A stretch of 64,000 nucleotides of DNA from JAICSD01 sp963836665 (GTDB taxonomy: Bacteria > Acidobacteriota > Vicinamibacteria > Vicinamibacterales > 2-12-FULL-66-21), in the NCBI GenBank assembly GCA_963836665.1, contig CAWIKL010000002.1:434001-498000 (forward strand). The letters are read 5' to 3'. Below are positions 17,744-26,676 of the stretch, in pieces. The notes below the pieces were generated by a model. The model was given only the letters and a program-made list of their open reading frames with translations, did no database searches and was not told where the DNA came from. Numbering within the stretch: the first letter of the stretch is position 1; each line of letters opens with the position of its first letter. The position numbers and the translations under genes are program-made.

Positions 17744-18528
17744 TCGGCTACTGGTACCAACGCCAGGACTCGCAGCGGACTGCCTGAGCCGCCGACGATC
17801 TTCAGGGGCGCCGCGATCACAACCGCGCCGACCGGCGGCAGCTTGTCCAGGTTGCACAGGCTGGCCAGGCCGAATTTGCCGGCGCCATGCATGATGGTGT
17901 GGTTCGGAAACGGCGGATCGAAAGTGCCTGCCTGTCCCGCGTCGGTGCCGATGGTCTCGACGCCGACGCCGAGCACGTCGCGCTCGTATGCCAGCAGGCT
18001 TGACGCGTCGGCGTGAAAACCGGGGGTGTGCGGCCCGTCCGGGCCGGCGTTGACGAAAGCGGCCGAGTCATGACGCCGGCTCCAGCCGCTGCGCAGCAGG
18101 ACCCACGCGCCGGCAGGAATCCGGCCGTGCTCTGCCTCCCACTCCCCGATCCGCGGTGGCGTGAGCAGGAAATCCGCGTCGCGTGCCACATCGCGTTCGA
18201 TATCGATGACGCAGGCCGGGCCGACGAAACGCCGCGCCGGAATCGTGTCGCACGCATTGCCCGGAAGATTACGGCCGGTCACCCAGTGGACAGGCGCGTC
18301 GAAGTGCGTGCCGGTGTGCTCACCGAGGTGCAGCGTGTTCCAGTACCACGCCGGCCCCTTGTCGTCATAGCGCGAGATCACTTCGATTGTGACGCCGGGG
18401 GACGGGGCGAACATCGGCGGCAGGCCGATCACCGGCGTCTGCGGACCGAGCGGCTGCGTCAGATCGACGATCGCCACCCGGCCCGAAACCATGTCCTCGA
18501 CGAGACGGGTCAGCGTTGTCGCAGCCAT
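17734..18528 (-). CDS. Cyclase/kynurenine-formamidase-like metal hydrolase
   Basis: This 264-residue protein belongs to the cyclase family (PF04199). It has the hallmark HxGTHxDxPxH motif as HTGTHFDAPVHW, with H71, H75, D77 and H81 as metal ligands, and the second-site region TIGTDAGQAGTFDPPFPNHTIMH. Family members hydrolyse formylkynurenine, isatin and related amides or lactones. The gene is the last of a three-gene unit with the two TPP-enzyme subunits and overlaps the upstream gene by 19 bases. That points to a pathway in which decarboxylation of a 2-oxo acid is linked to an amide or lactone hydrolysis (inference). Confidence 0.9.
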   Translation of the reverse strand: MAATTLTRLVEDMVSGRVAIVDLTQPLGPQTPVIGLPPMFAPSPGVTIEVISRYDDKGPAWYWNTLHLGEHTGTHFDAPVHWVTGRNLPGNACDTIPARRFVGPACVIDIERDVARDADFLLTPPRIGEWEAEHGRIPAGAWVLLRSGWSRRHDSAAFVNAGPDGPHTPGFHADASSLLAYERDVLGVGVETIGTDAGQAGTFDPPFPNHTIMHGAGKFGLASLCNLDKLPPVGAVVIAAPLKIVGGSGSPLRVLALVPVADYS

Positions 18529-19073
18529 TTTTGAAACTCGAACCGATTCTCCAGAAGCGCCAGGTCGGTGACGAACACCCCCGGCCCGACGGCCTCCACT
18601 TTGGCGACGAGCGTCGAGAGGTCGTCCGCGTCCAGCGCGGCGGCGAACGCCGCAGTGAACTCCTCGAGCGTGCGGACCGTCGCCGTGCGCGGGACGCCTG
18701 CCGCCGCGGCGATGGCGGCGATGTCGCTGCCGGTCGACGTCGCCGTCGGGAAGCCGCCCACTGAGAGCAGGCTCTCGTTGTCGAACACGACGTGCACCAG
18801 GTTGCGCGGCCGGTAGCGCGCGAGCGTCGTCAAGCCACCGAGGTTCATCAGAATCGACCCGTCGCCGTCGAAGACGACGACCTGCTTGTCCGGGCGCGCC
18901 AACGCGATGCCCAGTCCCATCGAGGACGCCAGCCCCATCGCGTGCTGCAGGTAGAAAAAGTTCGGGCGGTGGCCGATCGCCTGCAATTCCGCCGCGACAG
19001 CGCCCATGATCGTGACCACCACGGCATCCTGCAATCGCGGGTAGACGGCGGCCAGCGCGTCGGCGCGACGCAT
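18510..19073 (-). CDS. TPP-binding subunit of a split 2-oxo acid decarboxylase (sulfopyruvate/phosphonopyruvate type)
   Basis: The 187-residue protein holds the C-terminal TPP-enzyme domain only. The cofactor motif is VVFDGDGSILMNLGG followed by VVFDNES (GDG-x~26-N). The size and split form match ComE of sulfopyruvate decarboxylase and the matching half of phosphonopyruvate decarboxylase. The start at 19073 overlaps the stop of the alpha-subunit gene as TGATG; an ATG further upstream is within that gene. The exact substrate cannot be read from the sequence. Confidence 0.85.
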   Translation of the reverse strand: MRRADALAAVYPRLQDAVVVTIMGAVAAELQAIGHRPNFFYLQHAMGLASSMGLGIALARPDKQVVVFDGDGSILMNLGGLTTLARYRPRNLVHVVFDNESLLSVGGFPTATSTGSDIAAIAAAAGVPRTATVRTLEEFTAAFAAALDADDLSTLVAKVEAVGPGVFVTDLALLENRFEFQKWLRQR

Positions 19074-19588
19074 CACGTTTCCTCCCACATCAGATCGCGG
19101 CACAGGAGGAGCGCCACGGGACGGTTCGCCGACTGCGCCAGCGTCTGCGCCTTGCGGATCCGCTTCGTCACGTGATCGGCGGACTCCAAGTAGGCGAACG
19201 GAATGCGCAGCGCCCGCAACAGTTCCTCAGTCACGCCACCCCCCTCGGTCTGCCACGGATCGCGCTCGCCGAACTCGCCGCGATAGCTGATCAGCATCAG
19301 CAGCGGAATGCGATAGAGCTGCGCGCACGAGACGATTCCGTTGATAGACGCGAGGAAGCCGTGGTTCTGCATCAGCATCGCCGACGGCACGCCGGCCAGG
19401 TGCGCGCCGGCGGAGATGCCGACGCCTTCCTCTTCTTTGGCCAGCCGGACCAGTGTCATGTCCGGATCGTCCTCGGCCATGCGGATCAAGTGAACGAGCC
19501 AGGTCTCGGGCAGCGCCGAGACCAGCCGGACGCCGCCGGCCTTGAGTGCGTCGTAGATGACGCGCGAGTTGGCGGTCGAGACCGGCAC
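19073..19588 (-). CDS. Pyrimidine-binding subunit of a split TPP-dependent decarboxylase (ComD-like)
   Basis: The 171-residue product is the N-terminal PYR domain of a TPP enzyme. LAKEEEGVGISAGAHLAG carries the catalytic Glu that activates the cofactor, and AMLMQNHGFLASINGI resembles sulfopyruvate decarboxylase alpha subunits (MQNSGLGN-like). It starts with GTG, and TATAGT lies six bases upstream. Together with the next gene it would make a heteromeric decarboxylase. No sulfolactate or phosphonate genes are nearby, so a different 2-oxo acid is possible. Confidence 0.85.
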   Translation of the reverse strand: MPVSTANSRVIYDALKAGGVRLVSALPETWLVHLIRMAEDDPDMTLVRLAKEEEGVGISAGAHLAGVPSAMLMQNHGFLASINGIVSCAQLYRIPLLMLISYRGEFGERDPWQTEGGGVTEELLRALRIPFAYLESADHVTKRIRKAQTLAQSANRPVALLLCRDLMWEET

Positions 19589-19594
19589 GGCGGC

Positions 19595-19600
19595 ACTATA
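19595..19600 (-). promoter_or_regulatory. Probable -10 element of the TPP-enzyme/cyclase operon
   Basis: TATAGT on the minus strand lies six bases before the GTG start, so the operon mRNA is probably leaderless. Confidence 0.5.
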
Positions 19601-19635
19601 TCGCGATGTTGATGGTCTGTGTCCTCGCCAATCGA

Positions 19636-20355
19636 CTACACCCGCTTCTTGAGCAGCGCGGCACGGCGAAACCAGCGGCGCTCGCGGCGCTTGACGTAGT
19701 CCGGCATCGTCTTCTTCTTGCGCAGGATCCGCTCGATGAGCTCCCGCGCGTCCGCGACGCGTCCGGTCGCCGCCAGGAACGACGCGTAGTTGTATTCCGT
19801 TTCCGATAGGGTGGACGTCTCCAGCACGGACCTGAACTGCGCATCGGCCTCATCGCGGCGCCCGAGCTGCCCCAAGGCGTGCGCGTAGAGGCCGGCGGCG
19901 CGATGGTAGTCGTAGCGGGGATCGCGCGCAATCACCGACTCGAGGTCCGTCGCCGCCGCGGCGAAGTCGTCCAGCCCGATCGCCGCCAGCGCGCGCCGGT
20001 AGCGCGGGTCGATGTCGTCGGTGCGGCCGACCACGCGATCGAGGTAATCCCGCGCTTTCGCGAACTGGCCGTCGTCGAGATAGAGATCGCCGAGCTCTTC
20101 GAAATTGCCGATGGACGGGTTGTCGAGAATTTGCGCTTCGAGCTGACGGATCCGCTTGCGCCGTGGATAGACCTCATAGACGCCCTGCAGCAGGCGCAGG
20201 TCGGGAATCACCTCGGCGACGATGTAGACGAGTGCGCCGAGGCCGCCGCCAATGAGAATGACCCACAACCAGAAGGTATCGGGCCGGCGTCGCGCGAAGT
20301 GAAGGACGGCGAGCGCCTGCAGGACAATTCCGTAGGGAAAAAAGAGGCCGAGCAT
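19636..20355 (-). CDS. TPR protein with two N-terminal membrane helices
   Basis: I start at the ATG at 20355 (MLGLFFPYGIVLQALAVLHF), which has a TATAGT hexamer nine bases upstream. The upstream frame is open but unlike the family. The 239-residue protein has two membrane segments (residues ~3-20 and ~29-50) joined by the loop ARRRPDTFWLW. About four TPR-like repeats follow, including NFEELGDLYLDDGQFAKARDYL and HRAAGLYAHALGQLGRRDEA, and then a basic C-terminus. It is probably a membrane-anchored scaffold. Function unknown. Confidence 0.8.
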   Translation of the reverse strand: MLGLFFPYGIVLQALAVLHFARRRPDTFWLWVILIGGGLGALVYIVAEVIPDLRLLQGVYEVYPRRKRIRQLEAQILDNPSIGNFEELGDLYLDDGQFAKARDYLDRVVGRTDDIDPRYRRALAAIGLDDFAAAATDLESVIARDPRYDYHRAAGLYAHALGQLGRRDEADAQFRSVLETSTLSETEYNYASFLAATGRVADARELIERILRKKKTMPDYVKRRERRWFRRAALLKKRV

Positions 20356-20364
20356 CGGGCCTGG

Positions 20365-20370
20365 ACTATA
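20365..20370 (-). promoter_or_regulatory. Probable -10 element of the TPR membrane protein gene
   Basis: TATAGT on the minus strand lies nine bases before the ATG at 20355. Confidence 0.45.
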
Positions 20371-20416
20371 CCGCGCCGCTGCGGCGCGCTCCTTTATGGG
20401 ACATACGTATGTCCGA

Positions 20417-22207
20417 TCATTTCCTGTAGGCCGTCGCCTGGATCCCATACAGCTGAGCGTAGGTGCCGCCGCGTGCCATGAGCGCCTCGTGCGTCCCCCT
20501 CTCGGCGACGCGGGCGCCGTCGAGGACGACGATGAGATCGGCCATGCGCACGGTCGAGAAGCGATGCGACACCAGGACCGTCACCCGCCCGTGCACATGT
20601 GTCGCGCGCGCCGAAGCGGCATAGCGTTCGAATAACGCGTGTTCCGTTTCCGCGTCGAGGGCGGCGGTTGGCTCGTCGAGGACGACCAGCAGCGCCTCTC
20701 GCATGAAGCCTCGCGCCAGCGCCAGCTTCTGCCACTGCCCGAACGAGAGTTCGACGCCACCGGGCCACGTCGGGCCGAGCTGCGTCGCCAGGCCTCCTGG
20801 CAGCCGCGCCACGACGTCCTCCGCGCCGGCCCGTGCAACCGCGGCGGTGACGGCGGCGTTGTCGTCGAGGCGCGCCACGTCACCGAGGCCGACCGTCCGC
20901 CCCGCGGTAAACTCGAAGCGGAAGAAGTCCTGGAACGCGCCGGCGAGCCGGGTACGCCACTCGTCGGCGCGAATCCGCGCCAGCGACACGCCGTCGACGA
21001 CGATCGCGCCAGACGTCGGCTCGTACATCTTCGTCAGCAGCTTGACCATCGTGGTCTTGCCGGCGCCGTTCTCGCCGACGATGGCGACGACCGACCCGGC
21101 GGGCAGCGCCAGCGTCACGTCTTCGAGCACCTTCTTCGACGTGCCCGGATAGGCGAATGACACGTGATCGAAGTTGATGCCGTGTTTGAGTGCCGTCGGC
21201 GCGTGCGCGTCGGCGGCCGCGGTGATCGACGCGGCGTAGTCCTCCAACCAGGCGAGCCGACGAGACCCGTCCATCCAGAAACCGCGCAGGAAGCCGAGTT
21301 CGCCGACCGTGCCGCTGACGAAGCGCGATAGCCCCGCGCCGGCAGCCAGCACTAGCAACACCGAACCGACTGGCGCGCGCAGACCGAGCGCGACGAAGAC
21401 GATCGCGCCGACATAACCGGCAGCGAAGAGAGCCCAGGCGGCGGCGTGCCAGCCGGCCGACGACCAGCGCGCCGCGGCCACCGGCGCGTAACCGCTCTGC
21501 CAGGCGTCACGCCGCTCGCCCACCAGGCGATCGCCGATGCCGGTGATGCGGACGTCCTTTCCCGGCGCCGCCGTCGTCGCGACCATGAAAAGGTGACGGG
21601 CCAGTCGGTTGGGCTGCGCCGCCTTCTCCTGCGCGGCGCGTTCGACGGCCGGACGCCACGTCGACGTCATCACTGCCGGGATCGCCAGCGCCGCCAGCAG
21701 GATCAGGGCGGTGTGCACCGTGGCGAGCAGCGCCACCGTCACGGCGAGGCCCAGGATCCATGCGCACGTCGAGAACAACGACATGTACATGTGATCGAGC
21801 ACGAACACCTGGTTGCGGAGCATAGCGAGACGGTCGAGATACTCAGGGCGTTCGTGGTGCGCGATCGTCACGATCGACGCCTGCAGCGACGCGACGTGCG
21901 CCTCGAGGGCGATCGTCACCCTGTCGCGGAACCGCCGCTGCACGCGAGTGCTGTAGACGCCGAACAACCAGGTTGCTGCCGACGACAGTCCCATTCCGAT
22001 CGCCGCACCGATAACCAGCTCGGAACGCTGTTGCTCGACGCCCTTGCCCAGTACCAGCAGCCACAGTGCGATGAGCGCACCGGGCAACGCCGAGAGTTGC
22101 GCGAGCGTAAATGCGGCCAGCATCAGGCGCGGCTCGTGCCGGTAGCCAAGACGGCACAGCCGCCACATCGACGACAAGGCGGGAGGGAGGTCAGTGGAGG
22201 ACGTCAA
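20417..22207 (-). CDS. ABC exporter half-transporter (pair member 2)
   Basis: The 596-residue protein has an ABC exporter membrane domain (residues ~20-320) and an ATPase domain with Walker A GENGAGKTT, Walker B LLVVLDEPTAALD and switch His VSHRFSTVR. The signature is LSFGQWQKLALARGF, so the second Gly of LSGGQ is replaced by Phe. One altered signature is common in heterodimeric exporters with one degenerate ATP site. It overlaps the upstream half-transporter gene by 17 bases, so the two almost certainly form a heterodimer. Confidence 0.9.
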   Translation of the reverse strand: MTSSTDLPPALSSMWRLCRLGYRHEPRLMLAAFTLAQLSALPGALIALWLLVLGKGVEQQRSELVIGAAIGMGLSSAATWLFGVYSTRVQRRFRDRVTIALEAHVASLQASIVTIAHHERPEYLDRLAMLRNQVFVLDHMYMSLFSTCAWILGLAVTVALLATVHTALILLAALAIPAVMTSTWRPAVERAAQEKAAQPNRLARHLFMVATTAAPGKDVRITGIGDRLVGERRDAWQSGYAPVAAARWSSAGWHAAAWALFAAGYVGAIVFVALGLRAPVGSVLLVLAAGAGLSRFVSGTVGELGFLRGFWMDGSRRLAWLEDYAASITAAADAHAPTALKHGINFDHVSFAYPGTSKKVLEDVTLALPAGSVVAIVGENGAGKTTMVKLLTKMYEPTSGAIVVDGVSLARIRADEWRTRLAGAFQDFFRFEFTAGRTVGLGDVARLDDNAAVTAAVARAGAEDVVARLPGGLATQLGPTWPGGVELSFGQWQKLALARGFMREALLVVLDEPTAALDAETEHALFERYAASARATHVHGRVTVLVSHRFSTVRMADLIVVLDGARVAERGTHEALMARGGTYAQLYGIQATAYRK

Positions 22208-24002
22208 ACGACTTTCCCTCTTCCTCCGGATCAGCGAAGCGTTGCGCCTGCAGGTCGAACATCCTGCGGTAGCGGCCGCCGAGCGCGATCAGCTCGTCAT
22301 GGGTGCCGAGCTCGACGACCTTGCCGTGCTCGAGCACGCAGATGCGATCGGCGAGCCGGACCGTCGAGAAGCGGTGCGAGATCAGGATCGTCGTCCGCCC
22401 GCGGGTGGCGGTCAGCAGCCGCTCGAAGATTTCCATCTCGCCGCGAACGTCGAGCTGCGCGGTGGGTTCGTCGAGCAGCACCAGCCCGGCGCCGAGCTCG
22501 ACGGCGCATAGCGCCCGCGCCAGCGCGACGCGTTGCCACTGCCCGCCCGACAGGTCGACCCCGCCGTCGTAGCCGCGGGCGAGGACTGTCTCGAGGGGGG
22601 CGATCAGCGCCGCGCCGGCTTGCTCGAGCGCGGCACGGATCGTCTCGTCGGGCGCGCCCGCCGGGGCGACGTTGTCGCGGAGCGAACGCTCGAACCGCGT
22701 GAAGTCCTGGAATACGGCGGTCACACGCGAGCGCCAGCCGGTGAGCGACAGCTCGCGCAGGTCGACGCCGTCAACTTCGATGGTTCCCTGCTGCGGCTCG
22801 TAGAATCGGCAGAGGAGTTTGGCCAGCGTCGTCTTGCCGGCGCCATTGCTGCCGACGATCGCCAGTGACTGGCCGGCCGGGATCGTGAGATCGAAGCCGT
22901 CGAGAACCAACCGGTTGGCCGCGTCCGGCAGTCCCGCCGCCGGATAGGCGAACGACACGTTCCGAAAGCGGATGGCCTGCGCCGGCATGGCGGCCGAGGG
23001 CCGCGATCCGAACGTCAGCGCGCCCGCCGGCGCCATCGCCGGCTCGAGACGCAGCACGGCAGCGACAGGCGCAGCGGCGCCGTCGAGCGCCCAGTTCAGC
23101 CCACCGAATGCGATCTGCGAGACGCCGACGGCCACCTGCGAGAACGCCACCAGCCGTGCCAGGCTGAGGCTGCCGCCGATCATCGCGTGCGCCATCGCCC
23201 AAAAAACGACGGCGTTGGCGGCGCAGACCACGACCACACTGACGAGCATCGGTTTCTCGCGGAGCCGGGTCGCCTGGTACTGGAGCCGGTGCAGCACCGT
23301 TCGCGAGCGCGTGAAGCGTTCGATCGTCCACGGCGCCAGCCCGAACAGCCGCAGTTCCTTCGCCGGCGCCGGATCGACGGCCAGCCGGTAGGCGTACTCC
23401 GCCTCGCGCTGGGCCGCGCGCACGTCGGGTGTGTTGCGGTCCTTCCACACCGCGCTTTCGCGCAGCAGCCAATGGGTGCTGCCCCACGCCGCGCCAAGCA
23501 GCAGCGGCGACCACCAGTTGAGAGCGAAGAGCACTAGCGCGCAGGCGATCCCGCCCACCAGTAGAACCAGGCCGCCGGCGACGAAATCGAGCGCGATGCT
23601 CAGCGGCGGCCCGGTCATCCCGAGATCGAAATCACGCGCGACGGTGAGGTCGCCTGTCAGCAACGGATCTTCGAGATGGCGGAGGCCGGGCGGCCGCACG
23701 CACGCAAGCGTGAGCTTCTCGTACAGCCAGGATGCCGTCCGATCGCCGAGGTTCCAGCTGATCGTCTGCTGGATCGGCGGCAACACCTGCAGCAGCACGA
23801 ACACCACTCCCATGGTCGCGAGCGGCAGCGCGAGACTGGCGCCGTTGGTCACTGCGCCGATGAGGAACCCCATCGCCAGGCCCAGCGCCGGACCGAGCAG
23901 GCCACGCAGCACCAGCACAGCCCACCACGCCGCCGCCAGAGGCGCGTGCGCTTGCGGCAACGCTGCGAAGAACTTCCACTCGTGGCGATCGGTAAGGCGC
24001 AT
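22191..24002 (-). CDS. ABC exporter half-transporter (pair member 1)
   Basis: Start at 24002 (MRLTDRHEWKFFAALPQAHAP); an in-frame ATG 54 bases upstream overlaps the divergent gene and is less likely. The 603-residue product has membrane helices around residues 30-290, Walker A GSNGAGKTT, a full signature LSGGQWQRVALARAL, Walker B LVLLDEPTAQLD and switch His ISHRFSTVR. With the overlapping next gene it forms a heterodimeric exporter. The substrate is unknown. It is divergent from the GH31 glycosidase, with 35 bases between the start codons. Confidence 0.9.
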   Translation of the reverse strand: MRLTDRHEWKFFAALPQAHAPLAAAWWAVLVLRGLLGPALGLAMGFLIGAVTNGASLALPLATMGVVFVLLQVLPPIQQTISWNLGDRTASWLYEKLTLACVRPPGLRHLEDPLLTGDLTVARDFDLGMTGPPLSIALDFVAGGLVLLVGGIACALVLFALNWWSPLLLGAAWGSTHWLLRESAVWKDRNTPDVRAAQREAEYAYRLAVDPAPAKELRLFGLAPWTIERFTRSRTVLHRLQYQATRLREKPMLVSVVVVCAANAVVFWAMAHAMIGGSLSLARLVAFSQVAVGVSQIAFGGLNWALDGAAAPVAAVLRLEPAMAPAGALTFGSRPSAAMPAQAIRFRNVSFAYPAAGLPDAANRLVLDGFDLTIPAGQSLAIVGSNGAGKTTLAKLLCRFYEPQQGTIEVDGVDLRELSLTGWRSRVTAVFQDFTRFERSLRDNVAPAGAPDETIRAALEQAGAALIAPLETVLARGYDGGVDLSGGQWQRVALARALCAVELGAGLVLLDEPTAQLDVRGEMEIFERLLTATRGRTTILISHRFSTVRLADRICVLEHGKVVELGTHDELIALGGRYRRMFDLQAQRFADPEEEGKSFDVLH

Positions 24003-24023
24003 GAGCCGGCTAGGCGGTGTGGC

Positions 24024-24031
24024 AGTATATC
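24024..24031. promoter_or_regulatory. Overlapping bidirectional -10 elements between exporter and GH31 genes
   Basis: On the plus strand TATATC (24026-24031) lies six bases before the GH31 ATG. On the minus strand TATACT (24024-24029) can serve the exporter gene with a leader of about 15 bases. The two share a symmetric TATA core, so the genes are probably fired from one bidirectional promoter. Confidence 0.45.
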
Positions 24032-24037
24032 CACCAA

Positions 24038-26665
24038 ATGTTGCGAATCGTTGCACTTGCGATCACGCTGACGATGGCACTGACGCAGGCGGGGCCGCGT
24101 CCTGATGAGGTCGAACGGCTCGAGGACGGAATTCGGCTGCACACGACCAGCGGCGTGCTGTCGCTTCAGGTCAAGACCGACGCGATCGTCCGAGTGACGT
24201 TCGCCAAGGGTCCCGATTTCCACGGCGACGACATGGTCGTGGTCGGTCCGACACGCGCTCCCGCGCCGAAGTGGTCGATCGCGTCAACGCCGACGACCGT
24301 GACGCTGACGACACCACGGCTGCGCGTCACTGTGACGCGGGGGGACGGCACCGTCACGTTCGCCGACACCACGGGCCGCATGATTCTCGCGGAAGCGGCC
24401 GGCGGCCACCGCCTGACTCCGGCCACCGTCCAGGGGGAACAGACGTATCACGTGCAGCAACTGTGGAAGGCCAACGACGATGAATCGCTGTACGGACTTG
24501 GCCAGCGCCAGGAAGGCCTGCTCGACATCAAGGGCTACGACTTCGATCTCTGGCAGCGCAACACGGTCGTCGAGCTTCCACTGTTTGTCTCGAGCCGCGG
24601 CTACGGCATCTTGTGGGACAACCCCGCCCCGTCGAAGTTCGGCGACATCGGCCCGTTCGAGACCCTGCCCGCAACCACCGAAAGCATTACCGCGCCTGTG
24701 ACCGGCGACTATCAGTTCCAGACCTACTCCAACGGCGACACCAAGGTCTGGCTCGACGGCGTGTTGCGCATCGATCACTACAAGCAGAACTGGGCGACGG
24801 AGTACGACCAGTTCAAAGTGCATCTGGAGGCCGGCAAGCGTTACCCGCTCAAGGTCATCAATACCGGCGGTACGACGCTCGAGCTCCGCTGGAAGACGCC
24901 GTCCCCCCCGGCGACGTCGATGTGGTCCGACGTCGGCGACGGCATCGATTACTACTTCGTCTACGGGCCGGAGATCGACCAAGTGATCGCCGGTTACCGC
25001 ACCCTCACCGGTCAGGCCTCGATGCTCCCCGAGTGGGCGTTTGGCTTCTGGCAGTCGAAGAACAAGTACAACACGCAGGACGAAATCCTGAAGACGGTGG
25101 CCGAGTTCCGCCGGCGGCAGATCCCACTGGACACGATCGTCCAGGACTGGCAGTACTGGCCGATCGACAAGTGGGGGGACCACCAGTTCGAGGCGTCGCG
25201 TTATCCGGACCCTGACGCCATGATCAAGGGCATCCACGATCAGCACGCCCATTTCATGATTTCGGTCTGGGGCAAGTTCTATCCGACGACAAACAATTTC
25301 AGGGAAATGGACGCGATCCACGCGCTTTACCCGACGACGGCGCAGGATCACGTCAAGGACTGGCTGAACCGCGAGTACTCGTTCTACGACACGTTCAACG
25401 CCGCTGCACGGACGCTGTTCTGGGTGCAGGTGAACCGCGCCCTCTTCCGCCGCGGCGTCGACGCCTGGTGGATGGACGCGACCGAGCCCGACCTCGTCCA
25501 ACCTTCGCCGCCGACGCTCGAGACGACGCGCCGGTTCATCGATCGCACGGCGATCGGCACGGCATCACGAGTGATGAGCGCCTATCCGTTGATGAACAGC
25601 AAAGCGGTCTACGACGGACAGCGTTCGACGGCTCCGGATCAGCGCGTTTTCATCCTGACCCGCTCGGGTTTCGCCGGCATCCAGCGCTACGCCACGGTCA
25701 CCTGGTCGGGCGACATCACCTCGACGTTCCAGACCCTGCGCAAGCAGGTGACCGCCGGCCTGGGCTTGTCGATCGCAGGCGATCCCTATTGGACGACCGA
25801 CACCGGCGGCTACACGATGGACCGCCGCTTCGCGCAGGCGACAAGCGGTGACGCGCTCGACGAGTGGCAGGAGTTGAACGCACGCTGGTTCCAGTTCAGT
25901 ACCTTCTGCCCCGTGCTCCGGGTGCATGGCACCGACCGCCCACGCGAAATGTGGAATCTCGGCGGCGACAACTCTCCCGTGTATCAGGCTGAACTGAAGT
26001 TCGACAAGCTCCGCTACGAGCTCTTCCCCTATATCTATTCCGTCGCCGGCGCGGTCACGCAGGACGGCTCGACGATGATGCGCCCGCTGGTGATGGACTT
26101 CCGCGGCGACGAACAGGCGCGTGAACTGACCGATGAGTACATGTTCGGTCCGGCCTTCCTGGTTAGTCCCGTCACGGACTACAAGGCGCGATCCCGCTCC
26201 GTCTATCTGCCGGCCGGGACGAGCTGGTACGATTTCTGGACAGGCACCCACGCTGCCGGCGGGCAGACGATCACGGCCGACGCGCCGCTCGATCGCCTCC
26301 CTCTTTATATGCGCGCGGGATCGATCGTCCCGATCGGGCCGGAGCAGCAGTACATCGGTGAGAAGCGTGATGCGCCGATCACCCTCTACGTCTACGCCGG
26401 TGCCAACGGTCGCTTTTCGCTCTATGAGGACGACGGCCGCAGCTATGGTTACGAACGTGGCGAGCTGGCGTGGATTCCGATCGTTTGGGAGGACGCAACG
26501 CGGACGCTGACCATCGGCGCCCGCACCGGCCGCTACCCGGGCATGCCTGCCGGCAGGACATTCACCGTCGCCCTGATCACACCGCAGACACCGATCGGCT
26601 ACGGCGCGGAGGGCGGCACGCCCATTAGCTACACAGGATCCGAGATCAGAAGGCGCCTGCGCTGA
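24038..26665 (+). CDS. GH31 glycosidase (alpha-glucosidase/alpha-xylosidase type) with PA14 insert
   Basis: The 875-residue product starts with a signal peptide (LRIVALAITLTMALTQAG). A galactose-mutarotase-like N-domain follows, then a PA14 carbohydrate-binding insert near residues 218-295 (GDYQFQTYSNGDTKVWLDGV). The GH31 barrel has the nucleophile in WWMDATEPD (D480) and the acid/base in WSGDITSTF (D559), and C-terminal beta domains follow. PA14-bearing GH31 enzymes include xyloglucan and xylan alpha-xylosidases, so alpha-xylosidase is a reasonable guess. The upstream ATG at 24017 would remove the clean signal peptide. It heads a run with the two-component system. Confidence 0.92.
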   Translation: MLRIVALAITLTMALTQAGPRPDEVERLEDGIRLHTTSGVLSLQVKTDAIVRVTFAKGPDFHGDDMVVVGPTRAPAPKWSIASTPTTVTLTTPRLRVTVTRGDGTVTFADTTGRMILAEAAGGHRLTPATVQGEQTYHVQQLWKANDDESLYGLGQRQEGLLDIKGYDFDLWQRNTVVELPLFVSSRGYGILWDNPAPSKFGDIGPFETLPATTESITAPVTGDYQFQTYSNGDTKVWLDGVLRIDHYKQNWATEYDQFKVHLEAGKRYPLKVINTGGTTLELRWKTPSPPATSMWSDVGDGIDYYFVYGPEIDQVIAGYRTLTGQASMLPEWAFGFWQSKNKYNTQDEILKTVAEFRRRQIPLDTIVQDWQYWPIDKWGDHQFEASRYPDPDAMIKGIHDQHAHFMISVWGKFYPTTNNFREMDAIHALYPTTAQDHVKDWLNREYSFYDTFNAAARTLFWVQVNRALFRRGVDAWWMDATEPDLVQPSPPTLETTRRFIDRTAIGTASRVMSAYPLMNSKAVYDGQRSTAPDQRVFILTRSGFAGIQRYATVTWSGDITSTFQTLRKQVTAGLGLSIAGDPYWTTDTGGYTMDRRFAQATSGDALDEWQELNARWFQFSTFCPVLRVHGTDRPREMWNLGGDNSPVYQAELKFDKLRYELFPYIYSVAGAVTQDGSTMMRPLVMDFRGDEQARELTDEYMFGPAFLVSPVTDYKARSRSVYLPAGTSWYDFWTGTHAAGGQTITADAPLDRLPLYMRAGSIVPIGPEQQYIGEKRDAPITLYVYAGANGRFSLYEDDGRSYGYERGELAWIPIVWEDATRTLTIGARTGRYPGMPAGRTFTVALITPQTPIGYGAEGGTPISYTGSEIRRRLR

Positions 26666-26676
26666 GGACCGCCGGC

